From Candidatus Gastranaerophilales bacterium (lineage in GTDB: Bacteria; Cyanobacteriota; Vampirovibrionia; Gastranaerophilales; Gastranaerophilaceae): a DNA stretch of 64,000 nucleotides. The notes beneath the pieces were generated by a model. The model was given only the letters and a program-made list of their open reading frames with translations. It did not search any database and was not told where the DNA came from. Location: NCBI GenBank assembly GCA_944325825.1, contig CALVBP010000005.1, forward strand, positions 1 through 64,000, read 5' to 3'. The position numbers and the translations under genes were made by a program. Positions 17,706 through 26,798 of the stretch are shown here, in pieces; within the stretch, counting starts at the first letter, position 1; the number at the start of each line of letters is the position of its first letter.

Positions 17706-18324
17706 CAAGAGACCTTTCATTAAGAGGTTGTTTAAGCATAATTCCTTCTCCGCCGATTACGTCTGCTTGTTTACCGTTAAGATAAAGATATACAGGTATA
17801 GAGGTGTTTGAATTTGCTGTTTTAATAATCTGCTTAACTCTCATATATGTACTTTCGGCACCGCCTCCGGTTTCAAAGTTTGAGGTCAAATCAATCATTA
17901 TACTTTCTGCAGATTCCCGTATCGACAGGATTTTTGTTCCCTGCGGAATTTCTGATGTAAAACCTTTTGATTTTTCCCAGGATGACGGAGCCTTCATCAA
18001 TTCTTTTATTGCATATGCAAAACAGGATTTTTCCGTGTTCGGGTCACAGGTTCTGTTAACTGAGCGTAAGTTTCCTGATTTATCGCAGATAAATATTTTT
18101 ACTGTCACCGGGGATTTTGGAGCCGGTTTTTCCTTAGATTTATTCTCTTCGGGCTGTTGAGTTTCCAGAGCATTAAATTCATCTTCCGACTTACCTATAA
18201 TCTGATTATTCTTTTGCAGATTGAAATCCGGCATTTGAAAATCTTTGTTAAAAAATGAAAAATATACATAAGCAACAGAAATTACAATCAGAATAAATAA
18301 TCCGAGTTTTTGAGGGAAGTTCAT
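17698..18324 (-). CDS. GerMN domain protein with N-terminal membrane anchor
   Basis: This 208-residue protein has one N-terminal hydrophobic segment (about 7-25), a Pro/Glu/Lys-rich linker (about 40-72) and a C-terminal GerMN domain ending with the characteristic GGEGIMLKQPL. GerMN domains are found in spore germination, cell-wall amidase and cyanobacterial envelope proteins and probably bind cell-envelope ligands. The topology places the domain outside the membrane. It overlaps its upstream neighbour by 4 bases and the HicB-like gene by 8. Confidence 0.8.
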   Translation of the reverse strand: MNFPQKLGLFILIVISVAYVYFSFFNKDFQMPDFNLQKNNQIIGKSEDEFNALETQQPEENKSKEKPAPKSPVTVKIFICDKSGNLRSVNRTCDPNTEKSCFAYAIKELMKAPSSWEKSKGFTSEIPQGTKILSIRESAESIMIDLTSNFETGGGAESTYMRVKQIIKTANSNTSIPVYLYLNGKQADVIGGEGIMLKQPLNERSLDE

Positions 18325-19151
18325 GCTCTGTCTCCTTTTACAAATATTTTACCATTAATTTGAATTTTGTTATCAACAATGTTAACATTTTCTATTTTGC
18401 CTTTACATTTTCTTGTGTCCATAGCGGAAAGAGTGAATGCAAGAGGGTTTAAAAGGTTTACAAGGTTTGTAACTTTGTTAAGCGAAAGATTTCCGTATGC
18501 TTCGTGTACACTGACATCGTGAGCAATAATTTTTCCGTTTTCAACTTTAAAATCACTTGTCATCATAAAGGTTTTATTATTTTTAGAAGGTGAAATCGGG
18601 AAATTGTATTCTGTTACTATATACATCTTATCCTTTAAAATTCGTACTTTAACTCCTTTCATTTCAAAGAGAGGATAAGCTATATCATTAATCTTTTTGA
18701 GAGTAGTTTGATATTCTTTTGAACTAAGAGCATCATTGATTGAGTTTTCATCAAGAGTCATATCATAGTAAAAGGTCATATTGGTTTTGTATAATGGAGG
18801 TGTTTGAGAATAATCCACCCAGTTGTAGTCGGAAACAGTTTTGACCATAAGGTATGGTACATGGATATCTTCAATTTCTATATTCTTACCTTTGATTTCA
18901 AGATTTTTAAAGATACCTTTTTTCATACTGGAAAGTGTATATCCGTCAAATTTGACCTTAAAATTTGCACCTGTTTCTTTTTTGAGACTTCTTTTGATAA
19001 TTGATTGTGCAATACTTTCAGCAACCGGATTCATAATCGAAAAATGTTTTTTTGTTTGCAGATACTCTTTTGATGTGGTATCTGTTTTTGCCCATACAGG
19101 AGTGATAATAAGGGCTCCGGTAATCAGCAGCATTAATAAATTCTTTTTCAT
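18321..19151 (-). CDS. Secreted DUF2993 (LmeA-like) protein
   Basis: This 276-residue protein has an N-terminal signal peptide (MKKNLLMLLITGALIITPVWA). The body matches the DUF2993 style seen in cyanobacteria and actinobacteria: a beta-rich fold in which GTLSSM/KGIFKNLEI-type strands alternate, with a C-terminal KGKIENVNIVDNKIQINGK segment. Members bind phospholipids in the envelope. It lies between the GerMN protein and another anchored protein, suggesting an envelope-maintenance operon. Confidence 0.8.
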   Translation of the reverse strand: MKKNLLMLLITGALIITPVWAKTDTTSKEYLQTKKHFSIMNPVAESIAQSIIKRSLKKETGANFKVKFDGYTLSSMKKGIFKNLEIKGKNIEIEDIHVPYLMVKTVSDYNWVDYSQTPPLYKTNMTFYYDMTLDENSINDALSSKEYQTTLKKINDIAYPLFEMKGVKVRILKDKMYIVTEYNFPISPSKNNKTFMMTSDFKVENGKIIAHDVSVHEAYGNLSLNKVTNLVNLLNPLAFTLSAMDTRKCKGKIENVNIVDNKIQINGKIFVKGDRA

Positions 19152-19160
19152 ACTTATTCC

Positions 19161-19769
19161 TTAATTTTCTTTTACATCTTTAAAAAACTCATCTGCAATA
19201 AGCTGGGAATATTTTTTCTTTTCATTTACGGAAATAGCGAGTTTCTCAGACCCGTCAGAAGTTTGTATACTTGAAATTATTCCGGAAACTTCCGAGAACG
19301 GGAGTTTGTTTACTTTAGCTTCAAATTTCGCATATGGAACACTTTGTCCGTAAGTATTCAGAGTTCCTCTTGAGGTTATTTTCAGCTCTTCAAATGAAAC
19401 AGCCTGAAGTTTAAATTTTTTGGTAAGCTCTTTTAATTTTGTATCCAGACCGTCTCCTTTAATATCTTCTTTTGTAAGCAGAGGCTTTTTGCCCGAATCA
19501 ACTATGCACATTTTTTGTCCGGATGCTGTATGCTCTGCTATAACAGCTTTGTATCCAAGAAGGTTAACGGTATTATCTATTTGAAATTCTTCATGTAAAT
19601 TAGAAAAATTTCCCAATTTTTTAGCATTTTCTTCGGCTTTTTGCTGAATAAAGCCGGTAACATTTACTTTTATTGCTTCAACATATTTTTGTCCGCCGAT
19701 TGCATTAAAGCCGATTATTGCAAGAACAAGAATAAAGGCGTTAATTATTATTTTTATAAATCTAAACAT
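19161..19769 (-). CDS. Membrane-anchored hypothetical protein
   Basis: This 202-residue protein begins with a basic residue pair and one hydrophobic segment (about 5-24). A soluble alpha/beta domain rich in K and E follows, probably periplasmic. No family is recognised. The ATG at 19769 has AGGTG at 6 bases; a GTG lies 9 bases further out. It is the first gene of the long minus-strand run down to gatA and is divergent from mutS. Confidence 0.65.
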   Translation of the reverse strand: MFRFIKIIINAFILVLAIIGFNAIGGQKYVEAIKVNVTGFIQQKAEENAKKLGNFSNLHEEFQIDNTVNLLGYKAVIAEHTASGQKMCIVDSGKKPLLTKEDIKGDGLDTKLKELTKKFKLQAVSFEELKITSRGTLNTYGQSVPYAKFEAKVNKLPFSEVSGIISSIQTSDGSEKLAISVNEKKKYSQLIADEFFKDVKEN

Positions 19770-19808
19770 AGCTTGCACCTGAGACTTATATTATGTACAA
19801 TTATAACT

Positions 19809-22379
19809 ATGACAAAACCGGAAATCAATCATATTAATAGTGCAGACGTAATACCGGAAGAAACAACTCCTGTTATGAGACAGTATTTGGAAATAAAAAG
19901 GCAGAATCCGGGTTCGATTTTATTTTATCGTCTGGGTGATTTTTATGAAACTTTTTTTGAAGATGCGGAAACAGTTTCCCGTGAGCTGGAAATAACATTA
20001 ACGGGAAGAGATGCCGGAAATCTTGGAAGAGTGCCTCTTGCCGGAATACCGGTTAAGGCAGTTGAAGGGTATTTAGAAAAACTTGTTAACAGGGATTATA
20101 AGATTGCTATATGTGAACAATTGGAAGACCCTAAAACTACAAAAACTCTTGTAAAAAGAGGAGTCGTAAGAACTATAACTGCTGGTACTCTTGTTGAAAG
20201 CAGGTTTTTGAATCAATCCAGCAATAATTACATTTGTGCTTTGTTTAAAGAAAAAGATAAATGGGGTTTTGCGTATACGGATATTTCGACCGGCGAATTT
20301 AAAGCTGCGGAATTGAACTATGATTCAGTAAGAACAGAGCTGGCAAGGATTCAGCCGTCAGAAGTTATATCCTCGGCGAAGAAGCTCAAGCTTCAGCCTT
20401 TCCAAATTGTACCGGAAGAAACAGTTGACCTTCCCGACGAGATTATTAATCTCTATAATTGCAGTAAAGTTCCGGAGAAAGTTTTTGAATCAGATTTTGC
20501 GCAGAATAATTTAAAAAGCGTTTTTAAATTAAATAACCTTGAATCTTTGGGCTATAATAATAATCCGCTGGCATACAGAGCGGCGGCCGGTCTATTGGCT
20601 TATATCTGGGAAAATATGAAAGAGGGTTTCCCCAGATTTGAAAAAATAGAACTTTATGAGCTTACGGAATTTGTGTCAATAGATATAGCCACAAGACGGA
20701 ATCTTGAACTCACGGAGACATTAAGAGATAAGAATAAATACGGTTCTCTTCTGTGGGCAATGGATAAAACAGTTACAAATATGGGTGCAAGACTTTTAAA
20801 GTCCTGGATATGTCAGCCTCTAAAAGATATGGATGCTATTAAAAGGCGTCAGAATATTGTAAAAATCCTTGTTGAAAATTCTTCTTCAAGGTATGAAACG
20901 ATAAATCTTTTAAGAGGAATTTATGATATTCAAAGACTTTCAACCAGACTTAGCAATAATTCAATAACCCCCAGGGATTTTATAGGATTAAAATCATCCC
21001 TTGCGATTCTGCCGGAACTATACAGCGTGGTTAAATCCATGGGGATTGATTTATTTAAAGACACAGAGTCAGAGCTGGCAAGTCTTATGCAGCTGGGAGA
21101 TTTAATTGAAAAAACTATTAATGATGACCCGCCGGTTGTTATTAAAGACGGCGGTGTAATAAAGACCGGTGCTAATCACGATTTGGATTATTTAAGAGAC
21201 CTCTTGTACAATGGAGAAGATTGGCTAAGAAAATTTGAGCAAAACGAACGTGAAAAAACCGGTATAAATATACTTAAGGTAAACTATAACAGGGTTTTTG
21301 GCTATTATATCGAGGTTACAAATTCAAATCTGGATAAGGTTCCGCCCAATTATATAAGAAAACAAACTCTTTCCGGTGCCGAAAGATTTATAACGGATGA
21401 ATTAAAAAAACATGAAGATGAGGTTTTAACGGCTCAGGTTAAGGCTAATGAACTTGAATACAAAATTTATTGTGATTTTAGAGAATATGCAAAAGAATTT
21501 GTAACAATAATAAGACAGGTCTCTCAAAACATTGCGGAACTGGATGTATATTGTTCTTTTGCCTCTGTTGCGGTTGAGCAAAATTATGTTTGTCCTGAAC
21601 TTAATGACTCACAGGATTTTGTAGTTAAAAACGGAAGACATCCTGTTTTGGAAAAAATTCTCCCGCTGGGGAGTTATGTGCCAAACAATTTGGAACTTTC
21701 CTGTACGGATTTATCTAAGCCGCAGCTGATGATTCTTACGGGACCAAATATGGCGGGAAAATCAACTTATATGAGGCAAAACGCTCTGATTGCAATCTTA
21801 GCACAGATTGGCTCTTTTGTTCCTGCTGATTTTGCTTCAATAGGAATAATTGACAAAATATTTACACGGGTCGGTGCAAGTGATGATTTGACTCTCGGGC
21901 AGTCAACATTTATGGTTGAGATGACGGAAACTTCTTATATCCTCAATTCTGCAACACCTAAAAGTCTTATTTTGATTGATGAAATAGGAAGGGGAACAAG
22001 TACATATGATGGTGTTGCAATTGCTTGGTCTGTCGCAGAATATATAGCAAACACAATTAAGGCAAGATGTATTTTTGCGACTCATTATCATGAACTCAAT
22101 GTTATGACAAACACTATTCCGCAGATTAAAAATTATAGGATAACAGTAAGCGAAGAAAACGGGGAGATAGAATTTTTGCGCAAAATTGTTCCGGGAGGTG
22201 CAAGCAGAAGTTATGGAATTCAAGTGGCTAAGATGGCAGGATTACCAAAAAGTGTTGTTAAACGCTCAGAAGAGCTGATGAATAAAATGCAGAAAGATTT
22301 TGCAAAAAATCTTGCCAGCAGAAAATCTTCTACAGAAGTTGATGTAGAGAATTTGACACCGCAGCTCAACTTGTTCTAA
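19809..22379 (+). CDS. mutS: DNA mismatch repair protein MutS
   Basis: MutS recognises mismatches and recruits MutL using ATP. The protein has 856 residues from the ATG at 19809; an upstream extension is not part of the family. The mismatch-binding domain carries the FYE motif (GDFYETFFEDA) near residue 46. The P-loop GPNMAGKS is at 645-652, the Walker B ILIDEIGRGTST at about 720-731, and the H-loop ATHYHEL near 760. The size is that of a MutS1 protein active in repair. mutL is not in the window. Confidence 0.98.
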   Translation: MTKPEINHINSADVIPEETTPVMRQYLEIKRQNPGSILFYRLGDFYETFFEDAETVSRELEITLTGRDAGNLGRVPLAGIPVKAVEGYLEKLVNRDYKIAICEQLEDPKTTKTLVKRGVVRTITAGTLVESRFLNQSSNNYICALFKEKDKWGFAYTDISTGEFKAAELNYDSVRTELARIQPSEVISSAKKLKLQPFQIVPEETVDLPDEIINLYNCSKVPEKVFESDFAQNNLKSVFKLNNLESLGYNNNPLAYRAAAGLLAYIWENMKEGFPRFEKIELYELTEFVSIDIATRRNLELTETLRDKNKYGSLLWAMDKTVTNMGARLLKSWICQPLKDMDAIKRRQNIVKILVENSSSRYETINLLRGIYDIQRLSTRLSNNSITPRDFIGLKSSLAILPELYSVVKSMGIDLFKDTESELASLMQLGDLIEKTINDDPPVVIKDGGVIKTGANHDLDYLRDLLYNGEDWLRKFEQNEREKTGINILKVNYNRVFGYYIEVTNSNLDKVPPNYIRKQTLSGAERFITDELKKHEDEVLTAQVKANELEYKIYCDFREYAKEFVTIIRQVSQNIAELDVYCSFASVAVEQNYVCPELNDSQDFVVKNGRHPVLEKILPLGSYVPNNLELSCTDLSKPQLMILTGPNMAGKSTYMRQNALIAILAQIGSFVPADFASIGIIDKIFTRVGASDDLTLGQSTFMVEMTETSYILNSATPKSLILIDEIGRGTSTYDGVAIAWSVAEYIANTIKARCIFATHYHELNVMTNTIPQIKNYRITVSEENGEIEFLRKIVPGGASRSYGIQVAKMAGLPKSVVKRSEELMNKMQKDFAKNLASRKSSTEVDVENLTPQLNLF

Positions 22380-22420
22380 ACTAAATTATATATCCTATTA
22401 TTAGATAAGAAGAGGCTAAA

Positions 22421-24127
22421 ATGGTACAAGTTTCAAAGCGATTGGTTGTAAGAAAAGAAGTCCCGATTGATAATTCAAAAGATTTGGTTAATTCATTGGA
22501 TTTGGCACTTGCGGAATATTATTGTACAAATAATGATTACGATAAAGGCTTAGAAGTATATAGAGGTATAATTCCGCAGCTTTTAGACAGCGAAAGAAAT
22601 ATTGCCATAAACAAATATATGAATTTTGCAATGCAGTATGCTGCAGATAAAACAAAAGATAAAAAATGGACAGATGCAATTGAACTTTATCGGGATATTA
22701 TGAAGTTTTCGGGTTTTCCTGTAACTATCTATAAAAATATCGGTTTGTGCATGAAAGCTATCGGGAATGCCGACTTAGCCATTAAATTCCTTAAAAGATT
22801 TGAAGAAATTTCTCCTGATAAAGAAGATGTTTATGTATATCTGGCAGATATTACTTATGCTGATATTAAAGATAATATTAAGGCAATTGAATACTATGAA
22901 AAAGCCTTAGAGAAAAACAAACATAATTATTCAATCTATAATATGCTCGGACACTTATATTCAACCTGTTATCAGGATAAATATAAAGATAAACAGATTG
23001 AATATTTGACTAAAGCATTTGAACTTGCTCCAAATAACAGAATTGTTGTGAAAAACCTTGCATATGTTTACGGAAAATTTGACGAAACCCAAAAAGCGGA
23101 TGAGTTTTATCAAAAACTTATGTATCTTAATCCGACGCATTCGGATTTGCATTCATACGGTGCATATCTTGTAAGACATAAGCGTTTTGCGGAAGGATTC
23201 AAATTCCTGCAGCACCGATTCCAGAAAGAAGATATAAAAAACATAGCATTCCCGGCAATATTTGCTAACAAGAAAAAAAGATGGAATATTAAAGTGGATA
23301 TTAACAATAAGCATGTCCTTGTGCATTTTGAACAGGGTTTTGGGGATTCCATCATGTTTGTTCGTTTTGTTAAACAGTTGCAAAAACATTGTGCCAAAGT
23401 CTCTGTAGTTGTTCAAGATCAACTGGTTGAACTTTTTAATGATTCTAAACTCGGAGTTGACATCTATAAAGAGAATGAAGTTCCGAAGCTTAATTACGAT
23501 TATTATATTCCGATGATGGATTTACCTATAATTTGTGAAACGAATCCTGACGATATTCCTTTAGCAGAAGGGTATCTGCGGGTTCCGAAAACAAAGGTGA
23601 ATGCATACCGAAAAGCTCATATAAATGATAACGATAAACTTAAAATCGGTATAGCGTTTGAAGGAACTATGGCTTCAAAAGAAACAGACCGTGATATTCC
23701 TCTGGAGTATTTATATCCTTTGATGCAGCTGCCGGAAGTTGAGGTATACAGTTTTCAGGTGGATGACATTTCCCGTCAGATGGATAGAATACCTGAAGAT
23801 GTTGAACTTATTCGCCTCGGTAAAACTTTTAAAAACTGGGAGGATACGGCTGCTGCCATGATGAATATGGATTTAATGGTTACAACCGATAACGGCGTTA
23901 TGAACCTTGCTGGAGCGTTAGGCGTTAAAACGTTCGGTCTTTTCAATCGTATAACCGAATGGAGATGGTTTAAAACTGAAGGTGATGATATTGCCTGGTA
24001 TAAGAGCATAAAACCGTTCCGGAACCCGACATCCGGAGCGTGGGATGTTTCTGTAGCGAAAGTTCTGGAAGAGGTTAAAAATATTCAATGCAAAAGAATT
24101 GCCAAGAAGATTAAGAATCTGGGGTAA
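22421..24127 (+). CDS. TPR protein with glycosyltransferase-like C-terminal domain
   Basis: In this 568-residue protein residues 20-250 form TPR-like hairpins (for example AIEYYEKALEKNKHNYSIYN). Residues 285-560 have a GT-B fold signature seen in TPR-linked glycosyltransferase-like proteins: FEQGFGDSIMFVRF near 295-310 and the TTDNGVMNLAGALGVKTFGL segment near 490-510. Relatives glycosylate proteins or heptose-type acceptors; some modify flagellin. The substrate here is unknown. It follows mutS by 41 bases but has its own ribosome-binding site. Confidence 0.75.
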   Translation: MVQVSKRLVVRKEVPIDNSKDLVNSLDLALAEYYCTNNDYDKGLEVYRGIIPQLLDSERNIAINKYMNFAMQYAADKTKDKKWTDAIELYRDIMKFSGFPVTIYKNIGLCMKAIGNADLAIKFLKRFEEISPDKEDVYVYLADITYADIKDNIKAIEYYEKALEKNKHNYSIYNMLGHLYSTCYQDKYKDKQIEYLTKAFELAPNNRIVVKNLAYVYGKFDETQKADEFYQKLMYLNPTHSDLHSYGAYLVRHKRFAEGFKFLQHRFQKEDIKNIAFPAIFANKKKRWNIKVDINNKHVLVHFEQGFGDSIMFVRFVKQLQKHCAKVSVVVQDQLVELFNDSKLGVDIYKENEVPKLNYDYYIPMMDLPIICETNPDDIPLAEGYLRVPKTKVNAYRKAHINDNDKLKIGIAFEGTMASKETDRDIPLEYLYPLMQLPEVEVYSFQVDDISRQMDRIPEDVELIRLGKTFKNWEDTAAAMMNMDLMVTTDNGVMNLAGALGVKTFGLFNRITEWRWFKTEGDDIAWYKSIKPFRNPTSGAWDVSVAKVLEEVKNIQCKRIAKKIKNLG

Positions 24128-24211
24128 ATAATATACTTGAGCGGATTTTTTCATCGAGTCTTTTTACCAATCAGCTTGTTGAGATTGTTTTGCAAGAATT
24201 TCTGCTATTAT

Positions 24212-24237
24212 AAAAAGTGCGGATTTTCCGCACTTTT
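24212..24237. terminator. Bidirectional terminator
   Basis: AAAAAGTGCGGA and TCCGCACTTTT form a 10-bp stem with a 3-base loop. It ends the plus-strand gene at 22421 and the minus-strand gene at 24236. Confidence 0.85.
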
Positions 24238-25516
24238 AAGTTCTAATTGATCTTATGAGATTAAGCAAATCTGCTTCTCTATCTGTTAAGCTGGAGCCAA
24301 TATTTTCTCCGAGATTACCTGTTACAATACCTTTATTTTTCATAGCATCTTTCAGGTAGTCTATATGAATTTCTTCTGCTGTATAGTCTTTGCTGGTCGG
24401 AAGTTTTTCTCTTACACGTTTTACAGTTTCTTCAGCAAGTTTTTGTACATCCCTTTGAGAATATTTTTGTTTGTACATTTCTTCTGCTAATTGTTCTAGT
24501 TCTTTTTCATGGGTTTCTACGAATTTATGTTTTTTAGCTACTTCAGCTGTATTAAGATGGTATTTTAAAGAAGACAGAAGTTCTTTTGCTGTAGGAAGTT
24601 CAACTTCAATAGTTTTACCAAATCTTGACAACGTCGCAGCATCCAAACCTCCTTTTGCAGGGTTAATGTTTGTTGTACCGATAATTATTACGTTACTCAA
24701 ATCCTGTATTGAATCCAAGCCGTTGAGGAAAGAGGTTCTGTTTTGAATAATGTGCTGGTTGTTGTCTGTCCCTTTAACACTGCTGATTAATGAATCAATT
24801 TCATCAAAAGAGAATACATATTTCTTTTGTGGATTTTTTGTTGCTTCTTCCCGAATAGTTTTAAACACGTTTGTAATTTTTACGGAACTGCTGCCTATGT
24901 ATGGAGATGCAATATCTGAGAATTGTATTTTTGCATAATTTGCATCCAAACTCTTTGCAAGAGTTTGCCCTGCAAAAGTTTTACCTGTTCCCGGAGGACC
25001 ATGTAAAATAAACATTTTAGGCGGAACTTGACCATTTAAGCTTGCATATTTAGCCATTTCCGGAGTACAGGCAAAGTCATCTAAGATAGCTTGAAGCTGC
25101 CTTTTGAGTTTCGGGTTCATGCTTTCATTATCTTTTAATTTTTGTATAGCAGATTTAGCCATATCCTGAAATTTAATTTTAACATCATGTAAGGCTTTAT
25201 CGGCTGCATCAACTCCTCCGCCTTTCATCATTTTCATTTGCATTAATACCATGGCAATAATTGCAATTCCTGATGCGACGGAAACACCTGTTATAAGATT
25301 CTGTTTTAATTTTTGTTTTTTTTCTTTATTCCGTTGTTCCTCTATAGCTCTATATAAAGCAGCATCTTGCGGGCTCATCATCTGAGGTTGTCTGACAAAC
25401 TGGTCTCTGTTGTCATATGCTTTAAAAGAAGGAACACTATTCTTTTTATTCTTCTGAGCCTCTACCGGTACCGGTAAATTGGTATTCATTAAACCTACAC
25501 TATTTATGCTTGTCAT
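24236..25516 (-). CDS. Membrane-anchored AAA+ ATPase with PSFKA tag
   Basis: This 426-residue protein has the N-terminal tag PSFKA at 29-33, a hydrophobic segment at about 74-93 and one AAA+ domain. The Walker A GPPGTGKT lies near 178-185 and the Walker B FSFDEIDSL near 240-248. A sensor 1 Asn sits in GTTNINP and an arginine finger candidate in LSRFG. The anchor-plus-AAA arrangement resembles FtsH, but the zinc protease domain is missing. It may unfold or remodel membrane proteins. The ATG at 25516 has GGAG 5 bases upstream; an earlier Met has none. It is divergent from the sigma-28-type gene at 25676. Confidence 0.8.
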   Translation of the reverse strand: MTSINSVGLMNTNLPVPVEAQKNKKNSVPSFKAYDNRDQFVRQPQMMSPQDAALYRAIEEQRNKEKKQKLKQNLITGVSVASGIAIIAMVLMQMKMMKGGGVDAADKALHDVKIKFQDMAKSAIQKLKDNESMNPKLKRQLQAILDDFACTPEMAKYASLNGQVPPKMFILHGPPGTGKTFAGQTLAKSLDANYAKIQFSDIASPYIGSSSVKITNVFKTIREEATKNPQKKYVFSFDEIDSLISSVKGTDNNQHIIQNRTSFLNGLDSIQDLSNVIIIGTTNINPAKGGLDAATLSRFGKTIEVELPTAKELLSSLKYHLNTAEVAKKHKFVETHEKELEQLAEEMYKQKYSQRDVQKLAEETVKRVREKLPTSKDYTAEEIHIDYLKDAMKNKGIVTGNLGENIGSSLTDREADLLNLIRSIRT

Positions 25517-25615
25517 AATAACTCCTATGATACTACCTTCTATCATGTATAAAACAAAACATCATACAGAATTGCTCAAACTGTAAAGAAATGTAACAAT
25601 TTCTTTCAAATATCT

Positions 25616-25642
25616 AAAGTTTTTTGGAAAAATGCCGATATA
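25616..25642 (+). promoter_or_regulatory. Sigma-28/sigma-D-type flagellar promoter
   Basis: TAAA (25616-25619), 15 bases, then GCCGATAT (25635-25642) matches the flagellar sigma factor consensus (TAAA, 14-16 bases, [G]CCGATA[AT]). It stands 34 bases before the start at 25676. The only other partial match I found (32821-32847) has GAAA in place of TAAA. Confidence 0.65.
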
Positions 25643-25675
25643 CAAAGTATAAAAGGGAACATAAAGGAAAGACAA

Positions 25676-26668
25676 ATGGGACTAGCTTGTAACCAAATCA
25701 GATTGCTAACATTAACAGCCAGAAAAGCTGACTGTGAATATGGCATTTCTATAGGTTCTATGAAGAAGATGGCTCTTACAAGAGAGTCTTCTCAATTGTC
25801 TCAGGAATATTACAGCAGATTGCAGTCTAAAGATATTGCTTATTATGCAAACGGTAAGTATAACAAGATTAATTACAACTATTTAATGGGATATGGAACT
25901 AATTTTATACCGATTCTTGAAGGTAATCAGCCTTTAAAAACTGAAAATTCAATGATTTTGACTGATTATAAGGGGCAGGTAGTTTTATCAGATTCTTATG
26001 CAAAAGCAATTACAAGCGTATTAGGTTCATCTATTATGGATGGAAGCGGAAGAGGCGGAACTTTTTCAACTGATAAAATTGCTGAAATTTTGGCAGCTCT
26101 GTGTCCGGGGTATAAAGCCGAAGATTTTCAAAAAATCATTGATTCTGAAAACTTAGGAGCTTCTTATGATGCACATGGTGAAAATTCAATGACTCAAGAA
26201 GAGACAGGCTCTCAAGTTATAATAGACAACTCTGAAAAAAGGACAAATAATTATCAGCAGCTTGTTGACTTTTACTATCCGATTTTTGCAGCAGCAGCTT
26301 CAAACGGATGGACAACAGAATATAATCAGGCAATGGCTGCAAATGATGATTATGTATCTGATGCAATTGTATCAGGTTCTTTCCAGTTAGAGACAGTTAA
26401 TAATGATGGTGAGTATGATGAAGGCACTTCTTTAACATACTTTGTAACCGCAGGACTTGTTCAGGAAAATAATAGTTCGGAAGCAAGAGAAGAAGTCACG
26501 GCCTGGTATAATGCAGAAAAAGAGCGTATTTCCATGAAGGAAGATTACCTTGATGTGGAAATGAATGATTTGTCTACGGAATTAGAAGCTATAAATACAG
26601 AAATTCAATCTATCCAGTCATTGATAGATGATGCAATAAGTTCTGTCTTTGACTGGGGCAGCTCATAG
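25676..26668 (+). CDS. Hypothetical protein under flagellar-type promoter, axial-protein-like ends
   Basis: This 330-residue protein has no family that I recognise. The N-terminus is a helical segment without a signal peptide (MGLACNQIRLLTLTARKADC). The last 50 residues are a heptad-patterned helix (about 275-320). The middle is beta-rich and polar. Flagellin, hook-associated and other type III-exported proteins share this layout of terminal helices around a variable middle. The sigma-28-type promoter supports a late flagellar or co-exported role. That role is inference. AAGGA lies 8 bases before the ATG. Confidence 0.7.
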   Translation: MGLACNQIRLLTLTARKADCEYGISIGSMKKMALTRESSQLSQEYYSRLQSKDIAYYANGKYNKINYNYLMGYGTNFIPILEGNQPLKTENSMILTDYKGQVVLSDSYAKAITSVLGSSIMDGSGRGGTFSTDKIAEILAALCPGYKAEDFQKIIDSENLGASYDAHGENSMTQEETGSQVIIDNSEKRTNNYQQLVDFYYPIFAAAASNGWTTEYNQAMAANDDYVSDAIVSGSFQLETVNNDGEYDEGTSLTYFVTAGLVQENNSSEAREEVTAWYNAEKERISMKEDYLDVEMNDLSTELEAINTEIQSIQSLIDDAISSVFDWGSS

Positions 26669-26735
26669 AAGTTAAGTAGTTAATCCCCTTTGGGAGATAG
26701 ATTTATGTAAAATTTTCCTTTTATCCTTTTATATT

Positions 26736-26774
26736 AAAAAAGCAAGCTTGCCATTTTGGCAAGCTTTTTTTTAT
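26736..26774. terminator. Bidirectional terminator
   Basis: AAGCTTGCCA and TGGCAAGCTT pair around a 3-base loop (26744-26766), flanked by an A-run and a T-run. It separates the convergent genes at 25676 and aspS. Confidence 0.9.
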
Positions 26775-26798
26775 TATATCTAAAAAGTATCCGAAAGA

